A stretch of DNA of 17,452 nt from Ruminococcaceae bacterium UBA7135 (lineage in GTDB: Bacteria; Bacillota; Clostridia; Oscillospirales; Ruminococcaceae): NCBI GenBank assembly GCA_002492075.1, contig DKXD01000171.1, forward strand, positions 1 through 17,452. The letters are read 5' to 3'. Under the pieces are notes generated by a model. That model made no database searches and was not told where the DNA came from. It was given only the letters and a program-made list of their open reading frames with translations. Positions 1-7,334 of this stretch are shown piece after piece (position 1 is the first letter of the stretch; each line of letters opens with the position of its first letter). Position numbers and translations under genes: made by a program.

Positions 1-29
1 TTCTCTCCCCCGCGAAGCGGGGGAGAGAA
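1..29. repeat. Perfect GC-rich palindrome at the left edge
   Basis: A 13-base stem (left arm TTCTCTCCCCCGC) closes on a GAA loop. The 5' arm is pyrimidine-rich and the 3' arm purine-rich when read on either strand. It lies 50 bases beyond the stop of the carrier-protein gene, at the likely end of the minus-strand operon. It has no T-run on the plus strand, and what follows on the minus strand is outside the window. It could therefore be the operon's transcript-ending hairpin or a member of a small palindromic repeat family (compare 7252-7280). Confidence 0.6.
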
Positions 30-78
30 ATAAAATAAAACTTGTACTCTTTCTATTGAGAATAGGTATAAAAACCGA

Positions 79-327
79 TCAGCATTTCTTTGCGCGTTCA
101 CACAGTATGCTTATCATCTCGCCGACGTTCTTCATGCCGCTTACCTCTTTCATTGTAAAGCGCATTTTGAACGCCTTTTCAACGGCGGCGATAAGGCTGA
201 TATGCTCCAGACTGTCCCAAGCCTCGATATCGTCCGCCGTGGTATCGTCGCTTATCTGCAAGCTCTCGTCGTCAAACACATCTTGGAACACTTCATTAAG
301 CCGCGCGGTTATTTTATCCTTGTCCAT
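79..327 (-). CDS. Acyl carrier protein, FkbH-associated
   Basis: This 82-residue protein has the length and helical make-up of an acyl or peptidyl carrier protein. The phosphopantetheine attachment site is the serine of WDSLEHISLI (Ser39). The W-DSL-EH form is common in carrier proteins that partner FkbH-type enzymes rather than in the fatty-acid AcpP. The ATG is one base after the FkbH stop, and its AAGGAG site (335-340) lies inside the end of that gene, so the two are probably translationally coupled and made in similar amounts. It most likely holds, as a thioester in the cytoplasm, the acyl group that FkbH loads, and presents it to the MBOAT at the head of the operon, as DltC does for DltB. 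The carrier identity is clear. The cargo is inferred. Confidence 0.9.
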   Translation of the reverse strand: MDKDKITARLNEVFQDVFDDESLQISDDTTADDIEAWDSLEHISLIAAVEKAFKMRFTMKEVSGMKNVGEMISILCERAKKC

Positions 328-328
328 T

Positions 329-2110
329 TCAGTTCTCCTTTATGTCAATAAATATCTTTTTCGGCGAAAAGCCGTTCACTTCCAGTTTCCATACGGTATT
401 TCCGTCATCGTCCTCAGAGGCTTTCGCGAAACCGAAATCCCCGAAAAGCTCTTTTACCATAGCGTTCTTCTTGGTCGGATAATAGTACCCGAAGATCTCC
501 GCAACGCCTGCCTTTTGCGCTTCCTCGACAAGGCGGTTTATCATCGCGTACTCCATTCCGCGTTTAAGAACGCGGCAGCTCATAAGCCAGAGGTCGATGT
601 GCAGCTCCGCGCCGCGCTTTTTTCCTATGACTACCGATACAATGCCGTTGTCGCCGAATTTATCCGTAAGCCGTCCGCAGAGCCTGATATAATCGGGGCT
701 TGCCGCGACCGCTTCCATTTCGGCTTGGGTGTAGCGCTTCGTGGTGCAGTTGAATTGGTTGCTCTTGTTGGTGAGCTGCGTTATACGCGGAATATGCACG
801 GGGTCGAATTCCCCGATAACAGCGCTCATTTCAAGGCTCGCTAGGAAATCGTCGTAGCTTGCGAACTTCTTTTCCGCAGCCGCTCTTTGAGCGTTTGCCG
901 CGTACATCTCGCCGCGCTTGGCGTCGTCCGCCGAAAGATTGGTCACTTCAAAATAGCCGCACTTGTCGATAGCGCGGATACATTCCTCGGGGTTCTCGAA
1001 GTTTATTGTCATTATTTCCGGCACCTGCGCCTTGACTATATCGCACTCGACGGGGTTGTCGTCTGCGAACACAAAGCTTTCGGGGAGCAGATTAAGCTCC
1101 CGAGCCGTTTCCTCAAGGTTCAGCGATTTCTCGTTCCAGTTCGCCTTTATCAGCGTAAAGTCGGACGGTTTCAGAACTCCGTCGGGGTGGTTTAATCCAT
1201 CCAGAGCGTTTTCGGGGTCGTTTTTCGAGCAGACCGTCAGCAGCACGCCGAGTTCCTTGTGCGCCTTGACGAACTTCTGCAAGGCGAGGTAACTCTGTCC
1301 CTCGTGCGTTTCGTGACCTATCTCGATGCCCGACTGCCCGTCGTCGCCGATAACTCCGCCCCAAAGCGTGTTGTCAAGATCGAGCGCGAGCACCTTCTTG
1401 TTTTTCCCCATTACCGAGCATATTATGTTGGAAAGGGAGTAGGCAAATTCGGGTATCGCCGAAACGCTCATCGCGTATTTGTACAGGTGCCAGTGGCGCA
1501 GCTCGTGCCAGCGCTCCAGACCGTAAGCCGCCGACAGGTAGTTTATGTCGTGAATGTAGAAGTTCGCGTGTGTCTGCGCGAAGTCGTACAGCTTGACGTT
1601 CAGCCGCGTGATGAAGTCTATGCGCCCGAACGCGCACCCTACCTCACGGTTCCCCAAAAGACGAGTGCTCGGCATTTCAAAATTGTTCTGAATAATAACG
1701 CAGCCGAATTTTTCCGAAAGCGAAGTCCACATTTTTTCGTAACGCGCGTATTCGCGCTCCAGCTTTTCCGAAACGGACTTCGCGTCCTCGCCGACAGTGG
1801 GCTTTTCCTCAATATTACGCGCGCAGGTGTGGATAAATACCAGCTCCGGCTTGAACGCGTCAAGCTTGGGCGTGCCAAACACCGCGTCGCTCCAATACTG
1901 CGCGTACTCGCTTTCATAAAACGACGGAATTATTCCGCGGTTTCGCAAAAACAGCTCCAGAACCTTTACGATATCCGAAGTGGTAGAGCCGCCAAGAACC
2001 GCAATGCGCAGAGGCGTTCCGCTTTCGTGTTCCTTAAGAAGCCGCAGCAGCTTTTTCTTGGAGCTTATTATTTGATCGCTGTCAAACGGGTAACATAATT
2101 CGGTCAACAT
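329..2110 (-). CDS. FkbH-type HAD protein, candidate glyceryl-ACP synthase
   Basis: This 593-residue protein has the FkbH architecture. Residues 34-230 form an SGNH-like N-terminal region that starts with RIAVLGGSTT. Residues 240-390 are a HAD phosphatase domain with motif I LALDLDNTLWGG (Asp244 and Asp246), motif II CSKND near 294, a lysine at about 328, and motif IV FADDNPVEC near 348. The C-terminal acyltransferase-like region carries the family hallmarks QLTNKSNQFN (445-454), GDNGIV and LMSCRVLKRG with Cys512. FkbH enzymes take 1,3-bisphosphoglycerate, dephosphorylate it and load a glyceryl group on a carrier protein. Here the carrier gene follows directly. The start is ATG with AAGGAG at 2117-2122. 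All expected motifs are present, so it should be active. Glycerate as the substrate follows from the family and is not proven here. Most described FkbH genes sit in polyketide clusters, and none of that machinery is visible in this window. Confidence 0.92.
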   Translation of the reverse strand: MLTELCYPFDSDQIISSKKKLLRLLKEHESGTPLRIAVLGGSTTSDIVKVLELFLRNRGIIPSFYESEYAQYWSDAVFGTPKLDAFKPELVFIHTCARNIEEKPTVGEDAKSVSEKLEREYARYEKMWTSLSEKFGCVIIQNNFEMPSTRLLGNREVGCAFGRIDFITRLNVKLYDFAQTHANFYIHDINYLSAAYGLERWHELRHWHLYKYAMSVSAIPEFAYSLSNIICSVMGKNKKVLALDLDNTLWGGVIGDDGQSGIEIGHETHEGQSYLALQKFVKAHKELGVLLTVCSKNDPENALDGLNHPDGVLKPSDFTLIKANWNEKSLNLEETARELNLLPESFVFADDNPVECDIVKAQVPEIMTINFENPEECIRAIDKCGYFEVTNLSADDAKRGEMYAANAQRAAAEKKFASYDDFLASLEMSAVIGEFDPVHIPRITQLTNKSNQFNCTTKRYTQAEMEAVAASPDYIRLCGRLTDKFGDNGIVSVVIGKKRGAELHIDLWLMSCRVLKRGMEYAMINRLVEEAQKAGVAEIFGYYYPTKKNAMVKELFGDFGFAKASEDDDGNTVWKLEVNGFSPKKIFIDIKEN

Positions 2111-2129
2111 TTGCTTCTCCTTATTTAAA

Positions 2130-2186
2130 AATTTTCAAAATTCCGGCTAGCCTGCGCTACGCTCCGGCTGACACTTTTTGAAAATT
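2130..2186. repeat. Intergenic imperfect hairpin before FkbH
   Basis: In the 150-base gap between the last DHHW gene and FkbH, an 11-base stem (2130-2140 with 2176-2186; core ATTTTCAAAA) encloses a smaller CCGG/CCGG pairing (2143-2146 with 2164-2167) around a GCGCTACGC-rich tip. No good T-run follows on the minus strand, so it looks like an RNA-processing or messenger-stabilising structure rather than a strong terminator. It could lower transcription into FkbH and the carrier gene relative to the DHHW genes. The pairing is visible; the role is a guess. Confidence 0.45.
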
Positions 2187-2260
2187 ACACGCTGTTGTGA
2201 TGTACACACGGACAATAATGCGTCAATGCCCCAAAACTAACAACTAAGAACTATTCTTTA

Positions 2261-3421
2261 TTAAACTATCCCCGGCAGATGATCGGCGTTTATGCCTACC
2301 GCGCTGAACGTGTCCATGCAGAACAAAACGTCCGTTATGCCTTGATCCTTGACTATCTGCGAAATGCTGCGCGGGAAGTTCTGCATTTCTTCCAGGTAGC
2401 GCATATCCACCGTCCAGATGTCCTCAAACGATCCGGTAAGGCACGGCACGAGAGCATTGGGGTAGCTGTCCTTGATTATCAGCAGCTTTCTGCTGTTTTC
2501 AACATCAGTTTCAACGTGAACGACCTTTTCATCGCCGCCCATAAATATGCAGTAGGACGAGCTTACGGGCATTTGAAGGAACATAGCGCCTTGCGTGAAA
2601 TCGGTGTCGGAGGGGTTCATATAATAAGTCGAAAAGTCGTTCGGAGCGATGTAGTAGGTGAAGGTTTCGGGGTGTGCCGCCATATTCGCGTTTTCGTTGC
2701 TGTAGCCGTAAAGCGAGCCGAGGTAGTTCGGTATCTCGTGTTTTTCGTAATTGGAAAGCGGCGCGAACGGAACGCTTATCTGCGCCGTTTTCACAAACTC
2801 CTCTGCCGCGTAGTACGCGCCGAGCTGCATCCAATGATGATCCGTTCTCGCGTATATCTCCTCGTCAACGTGCTTTGAGAGCGCGGTGTACGCGTCCACG
2901 GGGATTATTCCGCTAAGCTGCGCGTTTACGTTTTCAATGCAGTCCCACTCGTCCGCCATGCTGAAGCCCTCTGGCATATAGAACGAGCCTTGCGTGGGTA
3001 CTATCATCGAGAAGACGTTCACGTTCGCGCCGACCTTTTCCTTTACGGAGTTAAGAGCGCTTGCGTAGGTCGCGCCCGTGCCGCCGCCGAATATCGGCAT
3101 ACCGCGTCCGTCAGCCGTGACGATCACCGAGCCGGACAGCGTGCCCGGATCCTTGTCTCCCGATGTGACGGGTTCGGGCTTGCTTGCCGTTGCGGATTCG
3201 GTCGTGGACACGACAGAGGATATGACGGAGGACTCCGTTGTTGACGCTGCCGAGGATTCGGTCGTGCTTTGTGTTGATGTTGTTTCCGCAGAGCTTGTTT
3301 TGTTTTGGTCGCTGTCTATATCGATTGTCGGCATGCTTGATGTCGATGTACTTTGGCAGCCTGTGAAAGTCAACATAAGTACTGCCGACGCGATAAGTGA
3401 GATGAATTTTGTTTTCTTCAA
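2261..3421 (-). CDS. DHHW-family lipoprotein 1 (AlgX/AlgJ-like, SGNH-type)
   Basis: This 386-residue protein starts at TTG with a strong AGGAGG at 3430-3435, eight bases upstream. The lipoprotein signal peptide ends in LTFTGC (lipid cysteine 22). A Ser/Thr-rich linker runs to about residue 90, and the catalytic region follows. The family motif TDHHW is at 193-197 and the serine motif KDSY at 317-320 (Ser319). These correspond to the His/Asp and Ser parts of the SGNH-like triad in AlgJ, AlgX and related polymer O-acyltransferases. The protein begins where full DHHW proteins have their middle segment (SGSVIVTADGRG), so the usual N-terminal region with the ENR motif is absent. That region is encoded separately at 7335-7946. 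It is nearly a twin of the next gene upstream (3581-4720), by eye roughly four fifths identical over the catalytic part. Its likely job is the last transfer step outside the membrane. Confidence 0.88.
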   Translation of the reverse strand: MKKTKFISLIASAVLMLTFTGCQSTSTSSMPTIDIDSDQNKTSSAETTSTQSTTESSAASTTESSVISSVVSTTESATASKPEPVTSGDKDPGTLSGSVIVTADGRGMPIFGGGTGATYASALNSVKEKVGANVNVFSMIVPTQGSFYMPEGFSMADEWDCIENVNAQLSGIIPVDAYTALSKHVDEEIYARTDHHWMQLGAYYAAEEFVKTAQISVPFAPLSNYEKHEIPNYLGSLYGYSNENANMAAHPETFTYYIAPNDFSTYYMNPSDTDFTQGAMFLQMPVSSSYCIFMGGDEKVVHVETDVENSRKLLIIKDSYPNALVPCLTGSFEDIWTVDMRYLEEMQNFPRSISQIVKDQGITDVLFCMDTFSAVGINADHLPGIV

Positions 3422-3580
3422 TTATATTTCCTCCTATATTTTCTTCGATTAGTTTTTAGTAAATAGTTGCCGGCAGCCGGTTAAAGGCAGTAATGCAAGC
3501 CGAAACGTTTGTAGTGACCGGGATAGGCGCGAACGGTTTCGCAGTTACCTTAATAACTAATAACTAACAGCTATTCTCTA
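3422..3580. other. Intergenic gap between twin DHHW genes
   Basis: The gap holds the TTG-start ribosome site and a short CCGGCAGCCGG imperfect repeat. Its end next to the 3581 gene resembles the gap downstream of the 2261 gene: both have repeated AACTAA-like triplets followed by CTATTCT-TATTAAAC. The shared 3' flank suggests the duplication copied the gene with its downstream spacer. I see no promoter or RNA gene in it. Confidence 0.5.
3430..3435 (-). promoter_or_regulatory. Ribosome binding site for a TTG start
   Basis: AGGAGG lies eight bases before TTG at 3421. It fixes the start of this gene at a TTG codon, which the twin gene supports: there the same MKKTK start is an ATG. Confidence 0.8.
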
Positions 3581-4720
3581 TTAAACTATTCCGGGCAGAT
3601 TATCGGCGTTCTCGCCAACTGCGCTGAACGTGTCCATGCAGAACAGCACATCGGTTATGCCCTGATCCTTGACTATCTGCGAAATGCTGTGCGGGAAGTT
3701 TTGCATATCGTCAAGATAGCGCACATCCGCCGTCCATATCTCCTCAAAAGAGCCTGTAATGCACGGCACGAACGCGTTGGCATAGCTGTCCTTGATAACA
3801 AGGAGCTTTCTGCCGTTTGTAACGTCGGTCTCTATATGAACGACCTTTAAGTCGCCGCCCATAAATCTGCTGTACGATTGTCCCACGTCCTGTTCAACGA
3901 ACATATATCCGCGCGTGAAATCCGTGTCCTCGGGGTTCATATAGTAGGTGGCGAAATCGTTTGGCGGGATGTAGTAGACGAAGGTCTCGGGATTGCTGCC
4001 CATTGCCGCGTTTTGTTCGCTCCAGCCGTAAAGCGTTCCGAGATATCCCTTTATCTCGTATTTATCGTAATCGGAAAGCGGCGCGAACGGCACGCTTATC
4101 TGCGCCGTTTTCACGAACTCCTCCGCCGCGTAATACGCGCCCAGCTGCATCCAGTGATGATCGGTACGCGCGTATATTTCCTCGTCGGTGTGCTTTGAAA
4201 GCGCCGTGTACGCATCCACGGGGATTATTCCGTAAAGCTGTTCGTTGACGTTCGCTATGCAATCCCACTCGTCCGCCATGGTGAAGCCCTCGGGCATATA
4301 GAACGAGCCCTGCGTGGGAACTATCATTGAAAAAACATTCACGTTTGCGCCGACTTTTTCTTTTACTTCGTTCAGCGCTTTGGCGTAGGTCGCGCCCGTT
4401 CCGCCTCCGAATATCGGCATTCCGCGTCCGTCGGCCATAACGATAACCGTTCCCGACAACTCGCCTTGTCCGCCGCCTGTTTGGGTGTCGGGTCTGCTTG
4501 TTGTTGCGGATTCGGTCGCGGATACGTCGAAGGATTCCGTTGTTGATACTGTTGACATCTCCGAGGAGCCGGACGAGTTTGTTTCCGCGGCGCTTGTTTT
4601 GTTTTGACCGCCGCCTATATCGACTGTCAGCACGCTTGTTGTCGATGTGCCTTGGCAGCCCGTGAAAGTCAGCATAAGTATCGCCGACGTGATAAGTGAG
4701 ATGATCTTTGTTTTCTTCAT
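3581..4720 (-). CDS. DHHW-family lipoprotein 2 (AlgX/AlgJ-like, SGNH-type)
   Basis: This 379-residue protein has the same plan as lipoprotein 1: signal peptide ending in FTGC (cysteine 22), a Ser/Thr/Gly-rich linker to about residue 88, then the catalytic region with TDHHW (His188 and His189 in the motif) and KDSY (Ser312). I chose the ATG at 4718-4720 because it gives the MKKTK signal peptide shared with the twin and has a GGGGG ribosome site at 4729-4733. An in-frame ATG at 4733-4735 would add five residues, put MGEN before the signal peptide and itself overlap the ribosome site. All catalytic motifs are intact. The main differences from the twin are in the linker and in a loop at about 236-245 and 272-285, which could affect acceptor choice. 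Confidence 0.88.
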   Translation of the reverse strand: MKKTKIISLITSAILMLTFTGCQGTSTTSVLTVDIGGGQNKTSAAETNSSGSSEMSTVSTTESFDVSATESATTSRPDTQTGGGQGELSGTVIVMADGRGMPIFGGGTGATYAKALNEVKEKVGANVNVFSMIVPTQGSFYMPEGFTMADEWDCIANVNEQLYGIIPVDAYTALSKHTDEEIYARTDHHWMQLGAYYAAEEFVKTAQISVPFAPLSDYDKYEIKGYLGTLYGWSEQNAAMGSNPETFVYYIPPNDFATYYMNPEDTDFTRGYMFVEQDVGQSYSRFMGGDLKVVHIETDVTNGRKLLVIKDSYANAFVPCITGSFEEIWTADVRYLDDMQNFPHSISQIVKDQGITDVLFCMDTFSAVGENADNLPGIV

Positions 4721-4877
4721 TTTATTTTCCCCCATGTTTTCTTAGGCAGGAAAACGCCGATATAATGACGTTATCTCGCTTTATGTTTTTATTATATTTG
4801 TTTTAAGCGTAAAAATTCTGTCGAAAAGGCATCGTTTCGATCTCTTGCATTAAAGTGCAATTTTTTAACTAAGTGAT

Positions 4878-5945
4878 CTACATGATCTTCTCCAGCTTTT
4901 CCTGAATATCTGTGGTAGCGCAGGATACAGACATACAAAACAGCAGATCTGTCACGCCGTTGTCCTTGGCAAGCTGAGCCGCGCTTACGTCGCACACGCG
5001 CAGGTCTATTATCCAGATGTCGTCGAACGAACCGAACAGGCAGGGCGCGAACGCCCATGTAAAGCTGTCTCCGACGATCATCAGCCTTCTGCCCGTGTTC
5101 AGACCCGTATTCACATAAGTTATAGCGCCATCGGGCGCATATACCATATCCCACTTATCTTCATCAAGTTCGCTCGCATTTTTGAAATAGCTGCCCTCGC
5201 GGGCGTCCTCGCACTTTGTGTTGTAATATGTGGTATCCGCCGTGCGCTTTGGCACATACCATGTAAACGTATCGGGGGCTTTTTTCATAAGCGGATTTTC
5301 CTTGCTTGTTCCGTAAAGAGTGCCAAGAAAGCCGCTGCGTTCGTGCTTGTCGTATTCGGAAAGCTCGTCGAACGGCGTCTGCGCCGTCCGCGCGAACGAT
5401 TGCGCCGCGTAGTACGCGCCAAGCTGCGTCCAGTGATGGTCGGTGCGGTAATATATCTCCTCGCCGACGTGGCTTTTAAGCGCGTCATACACGTCTATCG
5501 AAATTACCCCGTTTAACCGATCATTTATATCGTCAATGTGCGGAAGCTCTCTGTCGGAAACGCCCTCTTCAAAGTATATTTCGGGCATATAGAACGTCAC
5601 TTGTGAGGGTATCATCATTGAGTAAACGTTGACGTTCGCGCCCATCTGCTCCTTGTATTTGTTCACGGAAGCGGCGTAGCTGCGCCCGTTTTCATAGCCC
5701 GACGACGAGCCGTAAAGCATGATGCCGCGCCCGTCGTCAAGCACTAAAACGCCATTGTTGATCTCGCCCTCCCAATCGTTCGACGATATCGGCGGCGATT
5801 CGGATTTATTTGGGGGGCTGTCCGCGCCGCTCTGTTCCGAAACGGGCGGAGCGCTTTCGGGAACGCTTGAATTTCCCGCGCTTTGACAGCCTGTAAGCGA
5901 TAAGAGTATTGTTAAAAACAAAGCTGTGATTTTTTCGGTTCTCAT
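4878..5945 (-). CDS. DHHW-family lipoprotein 3, divergent GDSF form
   Basis: This 355-residue protein has a signal peptide with a perfect LTGC lipobox (cysteine 20) and a shorter, Pro/Ser-rich linker to about residue 60. The catalytic region carries YRTDHHW (Asp169, His170, His171) and a serine motif that reads VGDSF (Ser294) where the other three copies have KDSY. It also has DLRV where the others have D-M/V-RY. With the 6062-7225 protein it forms a second sub-pair, marked by IMLYG, a GRSYAASVNKYKEQ-like stretch and DRELPHIDDIN. The start is ATG with AGGAC upstream. The lysine-to-glycine change beside the catalytic serine makes it the outlier, possibly with another substrate or an esterase rather than transferase role. 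That is an inference. Confidence 0.87.
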   Translation of the reverse strand: MRTEKITALFLTILLSLTGCQSAGNSSVPESAPPVSEQSGADSPPNKSESPPISSNDWEGEINNGVLVLDDGRGIMLYGSSSGYENGRSYAASVNKYKEQMGANVNVYSMMIPSQVTFYMPEIYFEEGVSDRELPHIDDINDRLNGVISIDVYDALKSHVGEEIYYRTDHHWTQLGAYYAAQSFARTAQTPFDELSEYDKHERSGFLGTLYGTSKENPLMKKAPDTFTWYVPKRTADTTYYNTKCEDAREGSYFKNASELDEDKWDMVYAPDGAITYVNTGLNTGRRLMIVGDSFTWAFAPCLFGSFDDIWIIDLRVCDVSAAQLAKDNGVTDLLFCMSVSCATTDIQEKLEKIM

Positions 5946-5988
5946 TTTGATTTGTCCTCTTGATTTATACGGATGTTATTACTGTGAT

Positions 5989-6002
5989 TTGTTAATTAAC
6001 AA
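5989..6002. promoter_or_regulatory. 14-base perfect palindrome TTGTTAATTAACAA
   Basis: The palindrome lies in the 116-base gap between two DHHW genes, about 43 bases upstream of the 5945 start. Its form is that of an operator for a dimeric regulator, but AT-rich palindromes of this size also arise by chance, and no convincing promoter overlaps it. Confidence 0.25.
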
Positions 6003-6061
6003 TTATTTATCGAAAAAATGTCTTGTGTATCGCCGAAAAATATATAGCGGTCGAAAAGGAG

Positions 6062-7225
6062 TTACATTATTTCCTCGAGCTTGTATTGGTTTTGCGCTGT
6101 CGCGCTGAACGTACAGCTGCAGAACAGCAGATCGGTTATGCCCTTGTCCTTGGCGAGCTGTACGGCGCTTGTTTCGCAATACCGCATATCCACTATCCAG
6201 ATATCGTCGAACGAGCCGAAAAGGTTCGGTGCTAACGAATCCGCGTAGCTGTCCTTGAGTATCATGAGCTTTCTGTTTGTGTTAAGTCCCGTGTTCACAT
6301 GAGTAATACGACCATCGCCTGCCATATATGTAAGGTTCCATTCTACTGTGCTGCCGAAGTTGTCGGGGTCATAGAAGTAGCTTCCCTGTTGTTCGTTCGT
6401 CATATCGGGGTCGTAGTATGTCGTAGTTACCTCGCGCTTCGGGATATACCAGAAGAACGTTTCGGGATTGTTCCCTATTTCGGGATTTTCGTTGCTCGAA
6501 CCGTACAGCGTGCCGATATAGCCGCTCTTTTCGTGCTTGTCATACGCCGAAAGCTCGTCGAATTCCACCTGAGCTGTTTCGGCAAACGCCTTTGCAGCGT
6601 AATACGCGCCAAGCTGTGTCCAATGGTGATCGGTGCGGTAAAATATATCCTCGTCCACATGACCTTTCAGAGCGGCAAATGCGTCTATCGGGATAATTCC
6701 GTTTAAGTGCTCGTTTATGTCATCAATATGCGGAAGCTCCCTGTCGGATATTCCCTCGTCGAAGTATTTTTCGGGGAGATAGAACGACGCCGGTGTCGGT
6801 ACTACCATGGAATATACGTTGACGTTCGCGCCGAGCTGTTCCTTATACTTGTTGACCGTGGCGGCATAGTTGCGTCCCGGCTCGTAGCCTATGCCGTAAA
6901 GCATTATCCCGCGTCCGCCGGGAAGCACAAGTATGCTTCCCGAGACCTCTCCCTGCTGATCGTTGTTGGGCGGTGTGTAGGAGGTCTCTTCCGGGGAAGT
7001 CACCGTGCTTTCGGGAGCGCTTTGTGCGGCGCTTTCCGAAGAAGCGGTGCTTGTCAATGAGTTTGGCGTGTTGCCCGCTGAATTTTGCGAGCTGCTTTGC
7101 GCCGCGTTCTCCGAAGAAACCGCGCTTTTCGGAGTACTTGTTGTGTTCGATTTTTCATTGGTGCTGCTGCAGGCAGTAAGCATACCCGCCATAAGAACCA
7201 GAGAGAGTAAAGCTTTTGTTTTCAT
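6062..7225 (-). CDS. DHHW-family lipoprotein 4 (AlgX/AlgJ-like, SGNH-type)
   Basis: This 387-residue protein is the first DHHW lipoprotein in transcription order. Its signal peptide ends in a perfect LTAC lipobox (cysteine 19). A long linker rich in Ser, Ala, Asn and Thr runs to about residue 92. The catalytic region has YRTDHHW (Asp199, His200, His201) and LKDSY (Ser326). The start at ATG 7225 is set by AGAGGT at 7232-7237, six bases upstream. A TTG at 7243 would extend it by six residues but has no better site. It pairs with lipoprotein 3 in sequence. Together the four copies suggest either several acceptors or gene dosage for one surface-acylation step. Confidence 0.88.
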   Translation of the reverse strand: MKTKALLSLVLMAGMLTACSSTNEKSNTTSTPKSAVSSENAAQSSSQNSAGNTPNSLTSTASSESAAQSAPESTVTSPEETSYTPPNNDQQGEVSGSILVLPGGRGIMLYGIGYEPGRNYAATVNKYKEQLGANVNVYSMVVPTPASFYLPEKYFDEGISDRELPHIDDINEHLNGIIPIDAFAALKGHVDEDIFYRTDHHWTQLGAYYAAKAFAETAQVEFDELSAYDKHEKSGYIGTLYGSSNENPEIGNNPETFFWYIPKREVTTTYYDPDMTNEQQGSYFYDPDNFGSTVEWNLTYMAGDGRITHVNTGLNTNRKLMILKDSYADSLAPNLFGSFDDIWIVDMRYCETSAVQLAKDKGITDLLFCSCTFSATAQNQYKLEEIM

Positions 7226-7231
7226 TGTTGT

Positions 7232-7237
7232 ACCTCT
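7232..7237 (-). promoter_or_regulatory. Ribosome binding site deciding the start at 7225
   Basis: AGAGGT lies six bases before ATG 7225 and overlaps the coding sequence that a TTG start at 7243 would need, so the ATG is preferred. Confidence 0.65.
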
Positions 7238-7251
7238 TTTCAAAATTTTCC

Positions 7252-7280
7252 TGTTTTCCCCGCCTCAGGCGGGGAAAACA
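7252..7280. repeat. Perfect 14-base-stem palindrome between anchor and DHHW genes
   Basis: The left arm TGTTTTCCCCGCCT pairs perfectly with the right arm, leaving a one-base centre. The arms run T-rich then A-rich, the reverse of an intrinsic terminator, and no T-run follows on either strand. It resembles the palindrome at 1-29 (pyrimidine arm with CCCCGC, purine arm with GCGGGG). It sits just upstream of the first lipoprotein's ribosome site and may act as a processing or stability hairpin in the operon message. Confidence 0.55.
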
Positions 7281-7334
7281 AAAGAAATAATTCAATCGAA
7301 ACGCCAATATTACGATTTGTATATAAGTGCGGCG

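Noticed and set aside
56..2098. Long plus-strand open frames opposite the FkbH and carrier genes
   Set aside because: They have no ribosome sites or recognisable motifs, their residue make-up is typical of antisense shadows, and the minus strand encodes clear family proteins over the same bases.
79..2110. Fragment of a polyketide cluster supplying glyceryl- or methoxymalonyl-ACP
   Set aside because: No ketosynthase, acyl-CoA dehydrogenase or O-methyltransferase genes are nearby; the partners are membrane and surface acyltransferases.
4780..4877. Internal promoter or terminator in the gap before lipoprotein 2
   Set aside because: A TATAAT-like box is present on the minus strand near 4790 but no -35 box at proper distance, and the TTGCA/TGCAA stem is only five bases with its T-run on the wrong strand.
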